Below, in pieces: positions 33,499-42,529 of a stretch of 64,000 nt of DNA. Numbering within the stretch: the first letter of the stretch is position 1; every line of letters starts with the position of its first letter. This DNA comes from Agreia sp. PsM10 (GTDB taxonomy: Bacteria > Actinomycetota > Actinomycetes > Actinomycetales > Microbacteriaceae). Where the stretch lies: the NCBI RefSeq assembly GCF_030433855.1, contig NZ_JARUXC010000003.1, forward strand, positions 248,001-312,000, given 5' to 3'. Made by a program: the position numbers and the translations under genes. The notes under the pieces were generated by a model. The model was not told the origin of the DNA and searched no databases. It saw only the letters and a program-made list of their open reading frames with translations.

Positions 33499-33894
33499 CT
33501 ACTTGGACCTGCGGCGACGGGCTGCGGATGCGGAGGTGTCTTTCGGACCCCGGAAACTCAGGATCCCGGCGCGCACAGCGGCGCTGAATCCCGCGATCTT
33601 GATGAGGGGGCCGCCCACAGACGCGGCGAAGAGCGCGACGAGGCTGGTGACGTTGCCCGTGACCTCCGCGACGTTCTTCGTGATCGTGTCGACCCGGGCG
33701 ATCTGCTTGTTGGCTTCCTGGATGGTCACGGTCGACTCCTCGAGAATCGGGGTGACGTTGTCGCTCAGCTCCTTGATCGCTGCGCGCGTCTCGTCGAAGA
33801 CGCCGCCCAGCTTGATGAGCGGAAGAGCGAGGAACGCCACGAGGACCGCGAAGACCCCGGCCGCGATGAGTCCGGCGATGTCTCCACCTGACAT
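33499..33894 (-). CDS. DUF948 family membrane protein
   Basis: The 131-residue protein matches DUF948: a membrane span (IAGLIAAGVFAVLVAFLALPLIKLG) followed by a long helix (FDETRAAIKELSDNVTPILEES and TVTIQEANKQIARVDTI) likely to be a coiled coil. A basic C-terminal tail (ARRRRSK) ends the protein. ATG 33894 was chosen because the longer open frame runs through the rpsD terminator. Function is unknown; the gene is routinely found between rpsD and alaS. Confidence 0.8.
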   Translation of the reverse strand: MSGGDIAGLIAAGVFAVLVAFLALPLIKLGGVFDETRAAIKELSDNVTPILEESTVTIQEANKQIARVDTITKNVAEVTGNVTSLVALFAASVGGPLIKIAGFSAAVRAGILSFRGPKDTSASAARRRRSK

Positions 33895-33940
33895 GGGTGA
33901 GCTCCTTAGCGGATGCCGGCCATGGGCATCCATTGCAATG

Positions 33941-33980
33941 AAAAAGGGGCGGGGCACCGAATTCTCGGTGACCCGCCCCT
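33941..33980 (-). terminator. Rho-independent terminator of rpsD
   Basis: On the minus strand GGGGCGGGTCACCGA pairs with TCGGTGCCCCGCCCC (one bulged pair) around a GAATT loop and is followed by TTTTT. It lies 27 bases after the rpsD stop. It should end the rpsD transcript and separate it from the DUF948 gene. Confidence 0.9.
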
Positions 33981-34007
33981 CAGCGTACCCAATGGGCACG
34001 CGGTGAA

Positions 34008-34637
34008 TCAGCGTGCGGCGTAGTACTCGACGACGAGCTGCACTTCGCAGGTCACGGGGACCTCGGCGCGCAGCGGACGACGCAGCAGGCGGGCCTGCAG
34101 CTTGTCGATCTCGACCTCGAGGTAGCCCGGAACCTTGGGCAGCACGTCGAGGTGACCACCGGCGGCGGCGACCTGGAACGGCTCGGTTCCTTCGCTCTTC
34201 GGCTTCACGTGGATGAGCTGGCCCGGCTTCACGCGGAAGGAGGGACGGTCGACGAGCTGGCCGTCGACCAGGATGTGACGGTGAACGACGAGCTGGCGAG
34301 CCTGCGCGGTGGTGCGGGCGAGACCCGAACGCACGACGAGGGCGTCGAGACGCATCTCGAGCAGCTCGACGAGGTTCTCACCCGTCAGGCCCTTGGCGCG
34401 ACGCGCCTCTTCGAAAATGATCTTGAGCTGGGCCTCGCGGATGCCGTACTGGGCACGCAGACGCTGCTTCTCCCGCAGACGAACGGCGTAGTCGGAGTCG
34501 GCCTTGCGCTTGGTGCGGCCGTGCTCGCCCGGAGCATAGGGACGCTTCTCGAGGTACTTCGCGGCCTTCGGGGTGAGGGCGATGCCGAGGGCTCGCGAGA
34601 GGCGGGTCTTGCTGCGTGTACGTGACTTGGTAGACAT
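34008..34637 (-). CDS. rpsD: 30S ribosomal protein S4
   Basis: S4 is a primary 16S rRNA-binding protein. The 209-residue protein has an N-terminal RNA-binding part (LTPKAAKYLEKRPYAPGEHG) and a central S4 domain (LDALVVRSGLARTTAQARQLVVHRHILVDG). ATG 34637 has AAAGGA about 5 bases upstream and gives the canonical MSTKSRTRSKTRL start. Here it is a single gene with its own terminator, away from rpoA and the other ribosomal genes. The 266-bp gap upstream to rarA holds its promoter and leader; no clear S4-binding fold was seen by eye. Confidence 0.96.
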   Translation of the reverse strand: MSTKSRTRSKTRLSRALGIALTPKAAKYLEKRPYAPGEHGRTKRKADSDYAVRLREKQRLRAQYGIREAQLKIIFEEARRAKGLTGENLVELLEMRLDALVVRSGLARTTAQARQLVVHRHILVDGQLVDRPSFRVKPGQLIHVKPKSEGTEPFQVAAAGGHLDVLPKVPGYLEVEIDKLQARLLRRPLRAEVPVTCEVQLVVEYYAAR

Positions 34638-34903
34638 GTACATCCTTTCAGTGAATCGTCGTGCTGGATGAGGCGAGGTCAGAGTGTCTGAACGCGCGGA
34701 GAACACACCGCGAATCAAGCAGGATCCGTGAGGATCGAGTCTCGACGCGGAGGGAAAGTCAGAGGATTGTGCCGGGATCGGTTCGGCTACAGAACACGAC
34801 CGCATTCACTGGATGGATTCGCAGCCGCACGAAAGCCACCCGGAACAGGCGTATCGACACTACCACAATCGTGCCCGTAGGCCGACGGGAGGTGATGAAA
34901 GGT

Positions 34904-36265
34904 CTAGCGACCGCGTGTGATTTGCCGGAGTTTGGCGAGCCGTGCGGACACATCGCGCTCGTTGCCGTGCTCCGTGGGCCGGTAGTACTCGGTGCGGCCG
35001 AGCTCGTCGGGCAGGTACTGCTGACCGAGCACGCCCCTGTCGTCGTCGTGCGGGTATTTGTAGCCCTTGCCGTGGCCGAGTCTCTTCGCGCCGGGATAGT
35101 GGGCATCGCGCAGGTGTTTCGGCACGCGCCCGAATTTGCCGGCCCGGATGTCGCCGATGGCCTGGTCGATGGCGAGGTAGGACGCATTCGACTTGGGGGC
35201 GGTTGCGAGGTACACCGTGGCCTCGGCGAGGGGGATGCGCCCCTCGGGCATGCCGATGAACTGCACCGCGTCGGCCGCGGCGACCGCCACCAGGAGGGCC
35301 TGCGGGTCGGCCATGCCGATGTCTTCGGATGCCGACACGATCAGACGGCGGCAGATGAAACGCGGGTCTTCGCCTGCTTCGATCATGCGAGCCAGGTAGT
35401 GCACCGATGCGTCGACGTCGGAGCCCCTGATCGACTTGATGAACGCGCTGATGACGTCGTAGTGCTCGTCGCCGTTGCGGTCGTAGCGCAGCAGCGCACG
35501 GTCGACGGCCTGCGCCACGGTCTCCTCGGTGATGAGGGGCGCCTCTGCGGTCGCCTCAGGGTCGTCGGATGCGGATGGAGCGACGGACGCGAGGATGGAG
35601 CCCGCCGAGGCCTCGAGGGCGGTGAGTGCACGGCGTGCATCGCCGGATGCGAGCCGCACGATGGCGGACCGGGCGTCGGGGTCGAGACGCACGCGATCGT
35701 CGAGCCCACGCGCATCCGACACGGCCCGATCGACGACGATGCCGAGATCGTCGTCGCTGAGTTGCTCGAGCGTCAGCAGAAGCGACCTCGACAGCAGCGG
35801 TGAGATGACGGAGAAGGAGGGATTCTCGGTCGTCGCGGCGACGAGGATGACCCAGCCGTTCTCGACGCCCGGAAGAAGAGCGTCTTGCTGCGCCTTGGTG
35901 AAGCGGTGGATCTCGTCGAGGAAGAGGACGGTGGAGAGGCCGTAGAGGTCGCGACTGCGAAACGCCTCCTCCATGACCTGGCGCACGTCTTTGACTCCCG
36001 CGGTGACGGCGGAGAGCTCGACGAACTTGCGGCCGGAGCTATGGGCGATCGCCTGGGCGAGGGTGGTCTTGCCCGTGCCGGGCGGGCCCCAGAGGATGAC
36101 GGAGACGGAGCCCTGCGTGCCCTCGGTATCGGAGGCCAGGTTGACCAGCGGCGACCCGGGCCTCAGAAGGTGCTTCTGGCCGGCCACCTCGTCGAGCGAG
36201 CGGGGCCGCATGCGCACGGCGAGGGGAACCGATCCGCTGTGCAGACCCGGCTGGGAGGAGACCAT
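34904..36265 (-). CDS. rarA: Replication-associated recombination protein RarA (MgsA), AAA+ ATPase
   Basis: RarA works with SSB at stalled or collapsed forks. The 453-residue protein has the Walker [17 protein letters not shown], the Walker [23 protein letters not shown], the sensor [17 protein letters not shown] and the C-terminal MgsA domain ([32 protein letters not shown]). It faces away from the cyclophilin gene, so the 160-bp gap at 36266-36425 must hold two diverging promoters. Confidence 0.92.
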   Translation of the reverse strand: MVSSQPGLHSGSVPLAVRMRPRSLDEVAGQKHLLRPGSPLVNLASDTEGTQGSVSVILWGPPGTGKTTLAQAIAHSSGRKFVELSAVTAGVKDVRQVMEEAFRSRDLYGLSTVLFLDEIHRFTKAQQDALLPGVENGWVILVAATTENPSFSVISPLLSRSLLLTLEQLSDDDLGIVVDRAVSDARGLDDRVRLDPDARSAIVRLASGDARRALTALEASAGSILASVAPSASDDPEATAEAPLITEETVAQAVDRALLRYDRNGDEHYDVISAFIKSIRGSDVDASVHYLARMIEAGEDPRFICRRLIVSASEDIGMADPQALLVAVAAADAVQFIGMPEGRIPLAEATVYLATAPKSNASYLAIDQAIGDIRAGKFGRVPKHLRDAHYPGAKRLGHGKGYKYPHDDDRGVLGQQYLPDELGRTEYYRPTEHGNERDVSARLAKLRQITRGR

Positions 36266-36425
36266 CCCCCAAGGCTACCGGCAGCTTCCGACACCGGCCC
36301 CGGGAACGCCGGGTTGGGAAGGAGGCCCCGTGGCCCGTAAAGTTCAGGAGGGATTCGCGCACAGGGCGCGAGCAGACCGTCCCGCAAACGAGTGTTCGCC
36401 CGAGCGATCGGGCGATGGAGGATCC

Positions 36426-37196
36426 GTGGCACCGAGGAACCAGGACCGAGAGGCCCGCGCTGCACGGCAGCGTCTGCGCGACTACCAGGCGCGCCAGACC
36501 ATGCACGCCTCGAAGATCGCACGGCGCCGGCGCGACAACATCCTCGCGGTGATCGTCGCGCTCCTCGTGATCGCGGCGGCCGTCGTCGTGCAGGTCTTCT
36601 ACTTCTCCGGCGGTCCCGGAACCCCGACTCCGTCGCCGTCGCCGAGCTCGACTGCGGAGGCCGCCAGCGCACCCGACCCGTCGGTCGCCGAAGGTCGTAC
36701 CTGGACGGGTGACATGACGATCAACGACATTCCCGTGGGCATCTCGCTCGACGGCGCCGCGGCCCCGCAGGGTGTCGCGAACTTCGTGACGCTCGCCCAG
36801 GAGGGCTTCTACAACGGCCTGACCTGCCACAGGCTCACCACCTCCCCCGGCTTCGGCGTGCTCCAGTGCGGCGACCCCAACGGCGACGGCTCGGGAGGCC
36901 CGGGCTACAGCTTCGGTCCCATCGAGAACGCGCCGGAGGGCGACGTCTACCCGGCGGGAACCATCGCGATGGCGCGCCAGGGCGAGAACGGCTCGAGCAT
37001 GGGCAGCCAGTTCTTCATCGTCTACGAGGACACCACCATTCCGTCGGACTCGGCGGGTGGCTATACCGTGCTGGGCACCGTGACCAGTGGGCTCGACGAA
37101 CTGAAGGCGGGGGTTGTCGCCGCGGGCACCGCCGACGGATCGGCCGACGGCGCACCGGCGATTCCCGTTACCATCGGCTCTATCGCGGTTCAGTAA
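36426..37196 (+). CDS. Membrane-anchored cyclophilin-type peptidylprolyl isomerase
   Basis: The enzyme speeds cis/trans isomerisation of prolyl bonds, here probably outside the membrane. The 256-residue protein has a basic N-terminus, one membrane span (ILAVIVALLVIAAAVVVQVFYF), a Ser/Pro/Thr-rich linker and a cyclophilin domain: GVANFVTLAQEGFYNGLTCHR with the catalytic His-Arg, then GTIAMARQGENGSSMGSQFFIVYEDT. GTG 36426 has GGAGG 7 bases upstream. It is on the plus strand and leads into the DUF349 gene 64 bp downstream. Confidence 0.88.
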   Translation: MAPRNQDREARAARQRLRDYQARQTMHASKIARRRRDNILAVIVALLVIAAAVVVQVFYFSGGPGTPTPSPSPSSTAEAASAPDPSVAEGRTWTGDMTINDIPVGISLDGAAAPQGVANFVTLAQEGFYNGLTCHRLTTSPGFGVLQCGDPNGDGSGGPGYSFGPIENAPEGDVYPAGTIAMARQGENGSSMGSQFFIVYEDTTIPSDSAGGYTVLGTVTSGLDELKAGVVAAGTADGSADGAPAIPVTIGSIAVQ

Positions 37197-37260
37197 CCTC
37201 CTGCCCTCGTGCAATAGGCTTCAATCGCGCATTCCGAACAACGTCGACAGGGTGATTTTC

Positions 37261-38490
37261 GTGACCAGTAGTGCTGAGCATCCATTTGGACGCGTAGATG
37301 AGACCGGAACGGTCTATCTCCGCGAAGCGTCCGGCGAGCGTGTGATCGGGCAGTATCCCGATGGCACGGCCGAGGAGGCCCTCGGGTACTTCGAACGCAA
37401 ATACACCGATCTGGCCGGGCAGGTGACCCTGCTCGAGCAGCGCGCCAAGCGGGGCGCATCGGCCGCTGACATCGGCAAGGCCGTCAAGGCCCTCAGCGAG
37501 GCCGTGTCGAGCGCGAACGCACTGGGCAACCTCGAGGCCCTCTCCACCCGCCTCGCGGCGCTCACGGAGACGCTCGGGGCCCTGAACGAGCAGCAGTCCG
37601 CCGAGGCGAAGGCGCAGTTGGCCGAGGCCGTCGAATACCGCACCGCGATCGTGACCGAGATCGAGGCCCTGGCCGCCGAAGACCCTGCAAAGGCGCAGTG
37701 GAAGCAGGTGACCAGCACACTCGACTCGCTCTTCTCCCGGTGGCAGAAGCACCAGCAGGAGGGTCCCCGCCTTCCGCGCGCCGAGGCGAACGAGCTGTGG
37801 AAGCGATTCCGCGATGCCCGCACGATCATCGAGCAGCACCGCAAGGCGTTCTTCTCCGAGCTCGACAACGCGCACCGCGATGCCCGAACGAAGAAGCAGC
37901 AGCTCGTCGTCGCCGCCGAGGCCCTCGCCGAGAAGGGTGCCGACGGGGTCAACGCCTACCGCGACCTGCTCGACGAGTGGAAGAAGGCGGGCCGGGCCGG
38001 CAAGCGCTACGACGACTCCCTGTGGGAGAAGTTCAAGGCTGCGGGAGACGTGCTCTACGGTGCGCGCAGCGAGATCGTCGCGAAAGACGACGAGGAGTTC
38101 GCCGGAAACCTGCAGCTCAAGCTCGAACTGCTGACCGAGGCGGAGCCCCTCCTCACCGAGACCGACCGTACGCGGGCGAAAGAGAAGCTGACCGGCATCC
38201 AGCGTCGCTGGGACGAGATCGGCAAGGTGCCGCGCGACCAGGTCAAGCCGATCGAGGATCGGCTGCGCAAGGTCGAGGCCGCCGTTCGCAAACTCGACGA
38301 GGACTTCTGGCAGAAGAACAACCCGGAGAAGAAGGCTCGTGCAGAGGGTCTTGCCGGACAGCTCCACGACGCCATCGAGAAGCTCCAGTCGGAGATCGCC
38401 GAGGCCCAGGCCGCGGGAGACGCTCGCAAGGCGAAGGAGCTCCAGGAGTCTCTCGATGCCCGCAAGGTCTGGCTCGACGCCCTCGGCTGA
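37261..38490 (+). CDS. DUF349 domain-containing protein
   Basis: The 409-residue protein is largely helical and carries DUF349 repeats, with the typical FWQKNNPEKKARAEGL and WEKFKAAGDVLYGARSE segments. The N-terminal FGRVDETGTVYLREASGERVIGQYPDG is the normal actinobacterial beginning. Function is not established. GTG 37261 was chosen because AGGGTGAT stands at a good distance; GTG 37252 is an alternative three codons longer. The gene follows the cyclophilin and precedes the AbiEi-like gene. Confidence 0.85.
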   Translation: MTSSAEHPFGRVDETGTVYLREASGERVIGQYPDGTAEEALGYFERKYTDLAGQVTLLEQRAKRGASAADIGKAVKALSEAVSSANALGNLEALSTRLAALTETLGALNEQQSAEAKAQLAEAVEYRTAIVTEIEALAAEDPAKAQWKQVTSTLDSLFSRWQKHQQEGPRLPRAEANELWKRFRDARTIIEQHRKAFFSELDNAHRDARTKKQQLVVAAEALAEKGADGVNAYRDLLDEWKKAGRAGKRYDDSLWEKFKAAGDVLYGARSEIVAKDDEEFAGNLQLKLELLTEAEPLLTETDRTRAKEKLTGIQRRWDEIGKVPRDQVKPIEDRLRKVEAAVRKLDEDFWQKNNPEKKARAEGLAGQLHDAIEKLQSEIAEAQAAGDARKAKELQESLDARKVWLDALG

Positions 38491-38575
38491 TCCGGCCGTG
38501 CGGCGCTGACCGCGAGTTCTCCACAGATTCCGCTCGCCGCGGCAGCGGTGTCGGGCGAGGCGTCACAGTAGTCCC

Positions 38576-39175
38576 ATGGTGCGACTCCAACCCGTTCTGA
38601 CCGAAGCCGACCTTCCGTTGAGCGAGCTGTGGGCGGCGTGTCGAGACGGCGAACTCGTGCCGCTGTCGTCGTCGGCCTTCATCTTCGCCGACCTGCCGCA
38701 GACCCCGGCGGTGCGCGCACTCGCCGTGCAGCCGGTGCTCGGCCACCGCATGATCATCGAGCGTCGGAGCGCCGCGTGGGTGCACGGCGCGCTCCGGCGC
38801 GCTCCCCGGATCCACACGGTGGCCGTGCGCTACGAGCATCGATCGCGTGCCTCGCACGACCTCGCGACCGTTCGCGAGGTGGTGCTGCGCCGGGGAGACA
38901 CGATGACCATCGCCGGCATCGAGGTCACCACACCTCTGCGCACAGCAGTCGATCTCGCTCGGGATCGTGGCTTCGATTCCGCACGGGACTCCCCCGTCGT
39001 GGCAAGACTGCTCTCATCCTCCGGGCTGCCCGAGTGCCGCGATTACCTCGACCGTGCACGAAACCTTCCCCACAAGGCGCTCGCGCTGCGGCGCATCACC
39101 GACGCCCTCATGATCGAGGCGACGGGCGCATGGGTCGACGAATCGCCGACCTCCGACGGCATCAGCCGTCGCTGA
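38576..39175 (+). CDS. AbiEi-like (type IV antitoxin-domain) protein
   Basis: The 199-residue protein resembles the antitoxin half of AbiE-type systems: ERRSAAWVHGALRRAP, then VREVVLRRGDTMTIAGIEVTTPLRTAVDLAR. Neither an abiEii-type nucleotidyltransferase nor any other toxin lies next to it, so it is probably a stand-alone regulator, as is common after DUF349 genes in actinobacteria. Its stop codon falls inside a short tandem duplication of the 3' end of rsh, with which it converges. Confidence 0.7.
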   Translation: MVRLQPVLTEADLPLSELWAACRDGELVPLSSSAFIFADLPQTPAVRALAVQPVLGHRMIIERRSAAWVHGALRRAPRIHTVAVRYEHRSRASHDLATVREVVLRRGDTMTIAGIEVTTPLRTAVDLARDRGFDSARDSPVVARLLSSSGLPECRDYLDRARNLPHKALALRRITDALMIEATGAWVDESPTSDGISRR

Positions 39176-39209
39176 CCCTGTACGGCGTCAGCCGTCGCTG
39201 ACCCTGTAC
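39162..39209. repeat. 22-bp direct repeat at the convergent end of rsh and the AbiEi-like gene
   Basis: A 22-bp sequence beginning TCAGCCGTCGCTGACC occurs at 39162-39183 and again at 39188-39209, a 26-bp period. The right copy encodes the last residues of Rsh (YRVSDG and the stop). The left copy supplies the stop codon of the AbiEi-like gene. It looks like a recent tandem duplication that moved or preserved both stops. Confidence 0.9.
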
Positions 39210-41440
39210 ACGTCGTAGACCGCGTCGATGCGACGCACGGCATTCAGCACCCGATCGAGATGCGTGGTGTCGCCCATCTCGAAGACGAACCGGCTGATGG
39301 CGAGACGGTCGGACGAGGTGTTGACGGTGGCCGAGAGGATGTTCACATGGTGCTCGGAGAGAACCCGCGTCACGTCGGAGAGCAGCCCCGAACGGTCGAG
39401 CGCCTCGACCTGGATCTGCACGAGGAACAGGCTCTTCGATGAGGGCGCCCACTCCACGTCGATCATGCGCTCCGGCTCGGTGAGCAGCGAGGCGACGTTG
39501 TGGCAGTCCGACTGGTGCACCGAGACGCCGGAGCCGCGCGTCACGAATCCCACGATCTTGTCGCCTGGAACGGGCGTGCAGCACTTCGCGAGCTTCACCA
39601 GGATGTCGGGTGCTCCTCTGACGAGCACGCCCGAGTCGCTGAGCTTGCTGCGTCGGCGCCCGTGCACGACGACATCGAGGTCGGAGTCCTCGCTGATCGC
39701 CTCGTTCTGCAGGCCGGCGAGCACCTTCTCGATCACCGACTGGGTCGAGACGTGGCCCTCGCCGATCGCCGCGTAGAGGCCCGAGACGCTGTCGTATCGC
39801 ATCTGCGAGGCGACCTCTGCGAACGAATCCTGGCTCATCAGCTTCTGGAGGGGCAGATTCTGCTTGCGCATCGCGCGCGCGATCGCGTCTTTGCCCTGCT
39901 CGATCGCCTCGTCGCGTCGTTCCTTGGTGAACCACTGGCGGATCTTGTTGCGCGCACGCGGACTCTGCACGAAGGCGAGCCAGTCCTGGCTCGGGCCGGA
40001 GTCGGGATTCTTCGAGGTGAAGACCTCGACGGAGTCGCCGCTGTTCAGCGTCGACTCGAGGGGCACGAGGCGCCCGTTGACCTTCGCGCCCATCGTGCGG
40101 TGACCGACCTCGGTGTGCACCGCGTACGCGAAGTCCACGGGTGTCGCGCCCGCGGGCAGACCGATGACCTTGCCCTTCGGGGTGAACACATAGACCTCTT
40201 TTGCGCCGATCTCGAAACGCAGGGAGTCGAGGAACTCCCCCGGGTCGACCGTCTCGGCCTGCCAGTCGGAGATACGCGCGAGCCAGGCCATGTCGTTGTC
40301 GGCGCCCTGGTCGACCTGGGCGGTGCGACCACCGTTCACGCGCTCCTTGTACTTCCAGTGCGCGGCGACGCCGTACTCGGCCTGCCGGTGCATCTCGTGG
40401 GTGCGGATCTGGATCTCGACGGCACGACCGTCCGGTCCGATGACGGTGGTGTGAAGCGACTGGTAGAGATTGAACTTGGGCGTCGCGATGTAGTCCTTGA
40501 AGCGACCGGGGATGGGATTCCAGCGAGCATGGATCGATCCGAGGACGGCGTAGCAGTCTCGCAGTGAGTTGACGAGGACCCGGATCCCGACGAGGTCGTA
40601 GATCTCGTCGAAGTCGCGACCGCGCAGGATCATCTTCTGGTAGATCGAGTAGTACTGCTTCGGACGACCGACGACCTTGCCGCGGATCTTCGAACTCTTG
40701 AGGTCGTCGTTGACCGAGTCGATGACCTGCTGAACATAGGCTTCGCGCTGGGGCGTGCGCTGGCGCACCAGGTTCTCGATCTCGACGTAGAGCTTCGGGT
40801 AGAGCACGGCGAAGCTGAGGTCCTCGAGCTCCCACTTGATGGTCTGGATGCCCAGGCGGTGCGCCAGGGGCGCATAGATCTCGAGGGTCTCCTTGGCTTT
40901 GCGTTCGGCGGATGCCGCCGGTACGAAACCCCAGGTGCGCGCGTTGTGCAGGCGGTCGGCGAGCTTGATGATCAGCACTCGGATGTCTCGCGACATGGCG
41001 ACGATCATCTTGCGAACGGTCTCGGCCTGGGCGCTGTCGCCGTACTTGACCTTGTCGAGCTTGGTGACGCCGTCGACGAGCATCGCGACCTCGTCGCCGA
41101 AGTCCGCGCGAAGCTGGTCGAGCGAGTACGCAGTGTCTTCGACGGTGTCGTGAAGGAGGGCCGCTGCCACGGTTTTCGAACCGATGCCGAGATCGGCGAG
41201 GATCTGGGCGACGGCGACCGGATGCGTGATGTACGGCTCGCCGCTGCGGCGCTTCTGCCCGTCGTGGGCACGTTCGGCCGTGGCGTACGCCCGCTCGATG
41301 ACGGTCAGGTCTGCCTTGGGATGGTTCAGGCGCACCGTGCGCATCAGCGCATCGACGGCACCGGTCGGCTGGGCCCGCGAGAAGATGCGCGGAACCAGAC
41401 GGCGCAGGCTGGCGTTCGACGTCGTCGTGCTGTCCGTCAT
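39188..41440 (-). CDS. rsh: Bifunctional (p)ppGpp synthetase/hydrolase (RelA/SpoT family)
   Basis: The enzyme makes and degrades the alarmone (p)ppGpp of the stringent response. The 750-residue protein has the HD hydrolase domain with LLHDTVEDT (H97, D98), a synthetase domain with GRFKDYIATPKFNLYQSLHT, a TGS domain (VFTPKGKVIGLPAGATPVDFAYAVHT) and a C-terminal ACT domain (FLVQIQVEALDRSGLLSDVTRVLSEHHVN). Both catalytic halves look intact, as expected for the single Rsh of actinobacteria. It lies 57 bp after secF. Confidence 0.96.
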   Translation of the reverse strand: MTDSTTTSNASLRRLVPRIFSRAQPTGAVDALMRTVRLNHPKADLTVIERAYATAERAHDGQKRRSGEPYITHPVAVAQILADLGIGSKTVAAALLHDTVEDTAYSLDQLRADFGDEVAMLVDGVTKLDKVKYGDSAQAETVRKMIVAMSRDIRVLIIKLADRLHNARTWGFVPAASAERKAKETLEIYAPLAHRLGIQTIKWELEDLSFAVLYPKLYVEIENLVRQRTPQREAYVQQVIDSVNDDLKSSKIRGKVVGRPKQYYSIYQKMILRGRDFDEIYDLVGIRVLVNSLRDCYAVLGSIHARWNPIPGRFKDYIATPKFNLYQSLHTTVIGPDGRAVEIQIRTHEMHRQAEYGVAAHWKYKERVNGGRTAQVDQGADNDMAWLARISDWQAETVDPGEFLDSLRFEIGAKEVYVFTPKGKVIGLPAGATPVDFAYAVHTEVGHRTMGAKVNGRLVPLESTLNSGDSVEVFTSKNPDSGPSQDWLAFVQSPRARNKIRQWFTKERRDEAIEQGKDAIARAMRKQNLPLQKLMSQDSFAEVASQMRYDSVSGLYAAIGEGHVSTQSVIEKVLAGLQNEAISEDSDLDVVVHGRRRSKLSDSGVLVRGAPDILVKLAKCCTPVPGDKIVGFVTRGSGVSVHQSDCHNVASLLTEPERMIDVEWAPSSKSLFLVQIQVEALDRSGLLSDVTRVLSEHHVNILSATVNTSSDRLAISRFVFEMGDTTHLDRVLNAVRRIDAVYDVYRVSDG

Positions 41441-41497
41441 AGTGGGGCCTCCACGGTCAATTATCCCCTGTACGCGACGTCGTCGAGTACACGCGGG

Positions 41498-42529
41498 TTA
41501 CGCCGTGGGCTGACCCTCGATGACAGCATCGGTCGGACGGGCACCCGCCGAGGCGCGGGCGCGCTCGGTGAGCGTACGTTCGTTCTGCTTCCTGATCTTC
41601 GGCTCGTGCTCCCTCATCTGGGCGTAGAGAGGCGCCGCGACGAAAATCGTGGAGTATGTGCCGACGAGGATTCCGACGAGGAGTGCCAGGGAGATGTCGC
41701 GGAGGGTGTCGGCGCCGAGCACGAACGCCCCGATGAACAGGATGGCCGCGACCGGCAGGGCCGCCACGACCGCCGTGTTGATCGATCGCACCAGGGTCTG
41801 GTTGACCGCGAGGTTGACGGCCTCACCGAACGTGAGGTGCGAATCCTTGCCCAGTCGGGCGGTGTTCTCACGAACCTTGTCGAACACCACGACGGTGTCG
41901 TACAGCGAGTAGCCGAGGATGGTGAGGAAGCCGATGACGGCGGCCGGTGTGATCTCGAACCCGGTGGCGGCATAGACGCCGGCCGTGAGCACGAGGTCGT
42001 GGAGAAGCGCGAGCATGGCGGCGGCCGACATCTTCCAGGTGCGGAAGTAGATGGCCATCGCGATTCCCGCGAGGATGAGGAAGACGACCAGGCCTCGGAT
42101 AGCCTGCCCGGTCACGTCGGAGCCCCACGAGGCGCCGATGAACGAGGCCGTGATCTCGGACTCGGGAACGTTGTAGGCCTCGGCCAGGGCCGTGCGCACC
42201 TCGTTGGTCTCGTCGCCGGTGAGCTGGTCGGTCTGGACACGGAGCCCGGATGCGCCCAGCGTCGAGACGCGGGCGACAGCCTGCGGAACGACGGATGCGA
42301 CGGCATCCTCTGCTGCGGATTGCGGGGTGTTCGCGACCTCGCTCACGACGAACTGCGATCCGCCGCGGAACTCGATGCCGAAGTTGAATCCGCCCTTGAT
42401 CAGAGGAATGGCCACCGAGGCGATCATGAGCACGATCGCGATGGAGTACCAGATGCGGCGATGCTTGATGAAGTCGAAGGACCGCTTGCCGGTGTAGAGG
42501 TCGTTTCCGAACTGCGCGAAACTGGCCAT
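41498..42529 (-). CDS. secF: Protein translocase subunit SecF
   Basis: SecF with SecD helps pull exported proteins through SecYEG using the proton gradient. The 343-residue protein has about six membrane spans, with the first at RRIWYSIAIVLMIASVAIPL, and the conserved GIEFRGGSQF and YSLYDTVVVFDKVREN motifs. The C-terminal tail is polar. ATG 42529 shares its first base with the secD stop (TGATG). Confidence 0.95.
   Translation of the reverse strand: MASFAQFGNDLYTGKRSFDFIKHRRIWYSIAIVLMIASVAIPLIKGGFNFGIEFRGGSQFVVSEVANTPQSAAEDAVASVVPQAVARVSTLGASGLRVQTDQLTGDETNEVRTALAEAYNVPESEITASFIGASWGSDVTGQAIRGLVVFLILAGIAMAIYFRTWKMSAAAMLALLHDLVLTAGVYAATGFEITPAAVIGFLTILGYSLYDTVVVFDKVRENTARLGKDSHLTFGEAVNLAVNQTLVRSINTAVVAALPVAAILFIGAFVLGADTLRDISLALLVGILVGTYSTIFVAAPLYAQMREHEPKIRKQNERTLTERARASAGARPTDAVIEGQPTA

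Noticed and set aside
32460-33894. Mobile insertion between alaS and rpsD
   Set aside because: The three small membrane protein genes match the normal actinobacterial context and share the local codon use.
38576-39175. Complete AbiE toxin-antitoxin system
   Set aside because: Only an AbiEi-like protein is found; no AbiEii nucleotidyltransferase lies on either side.
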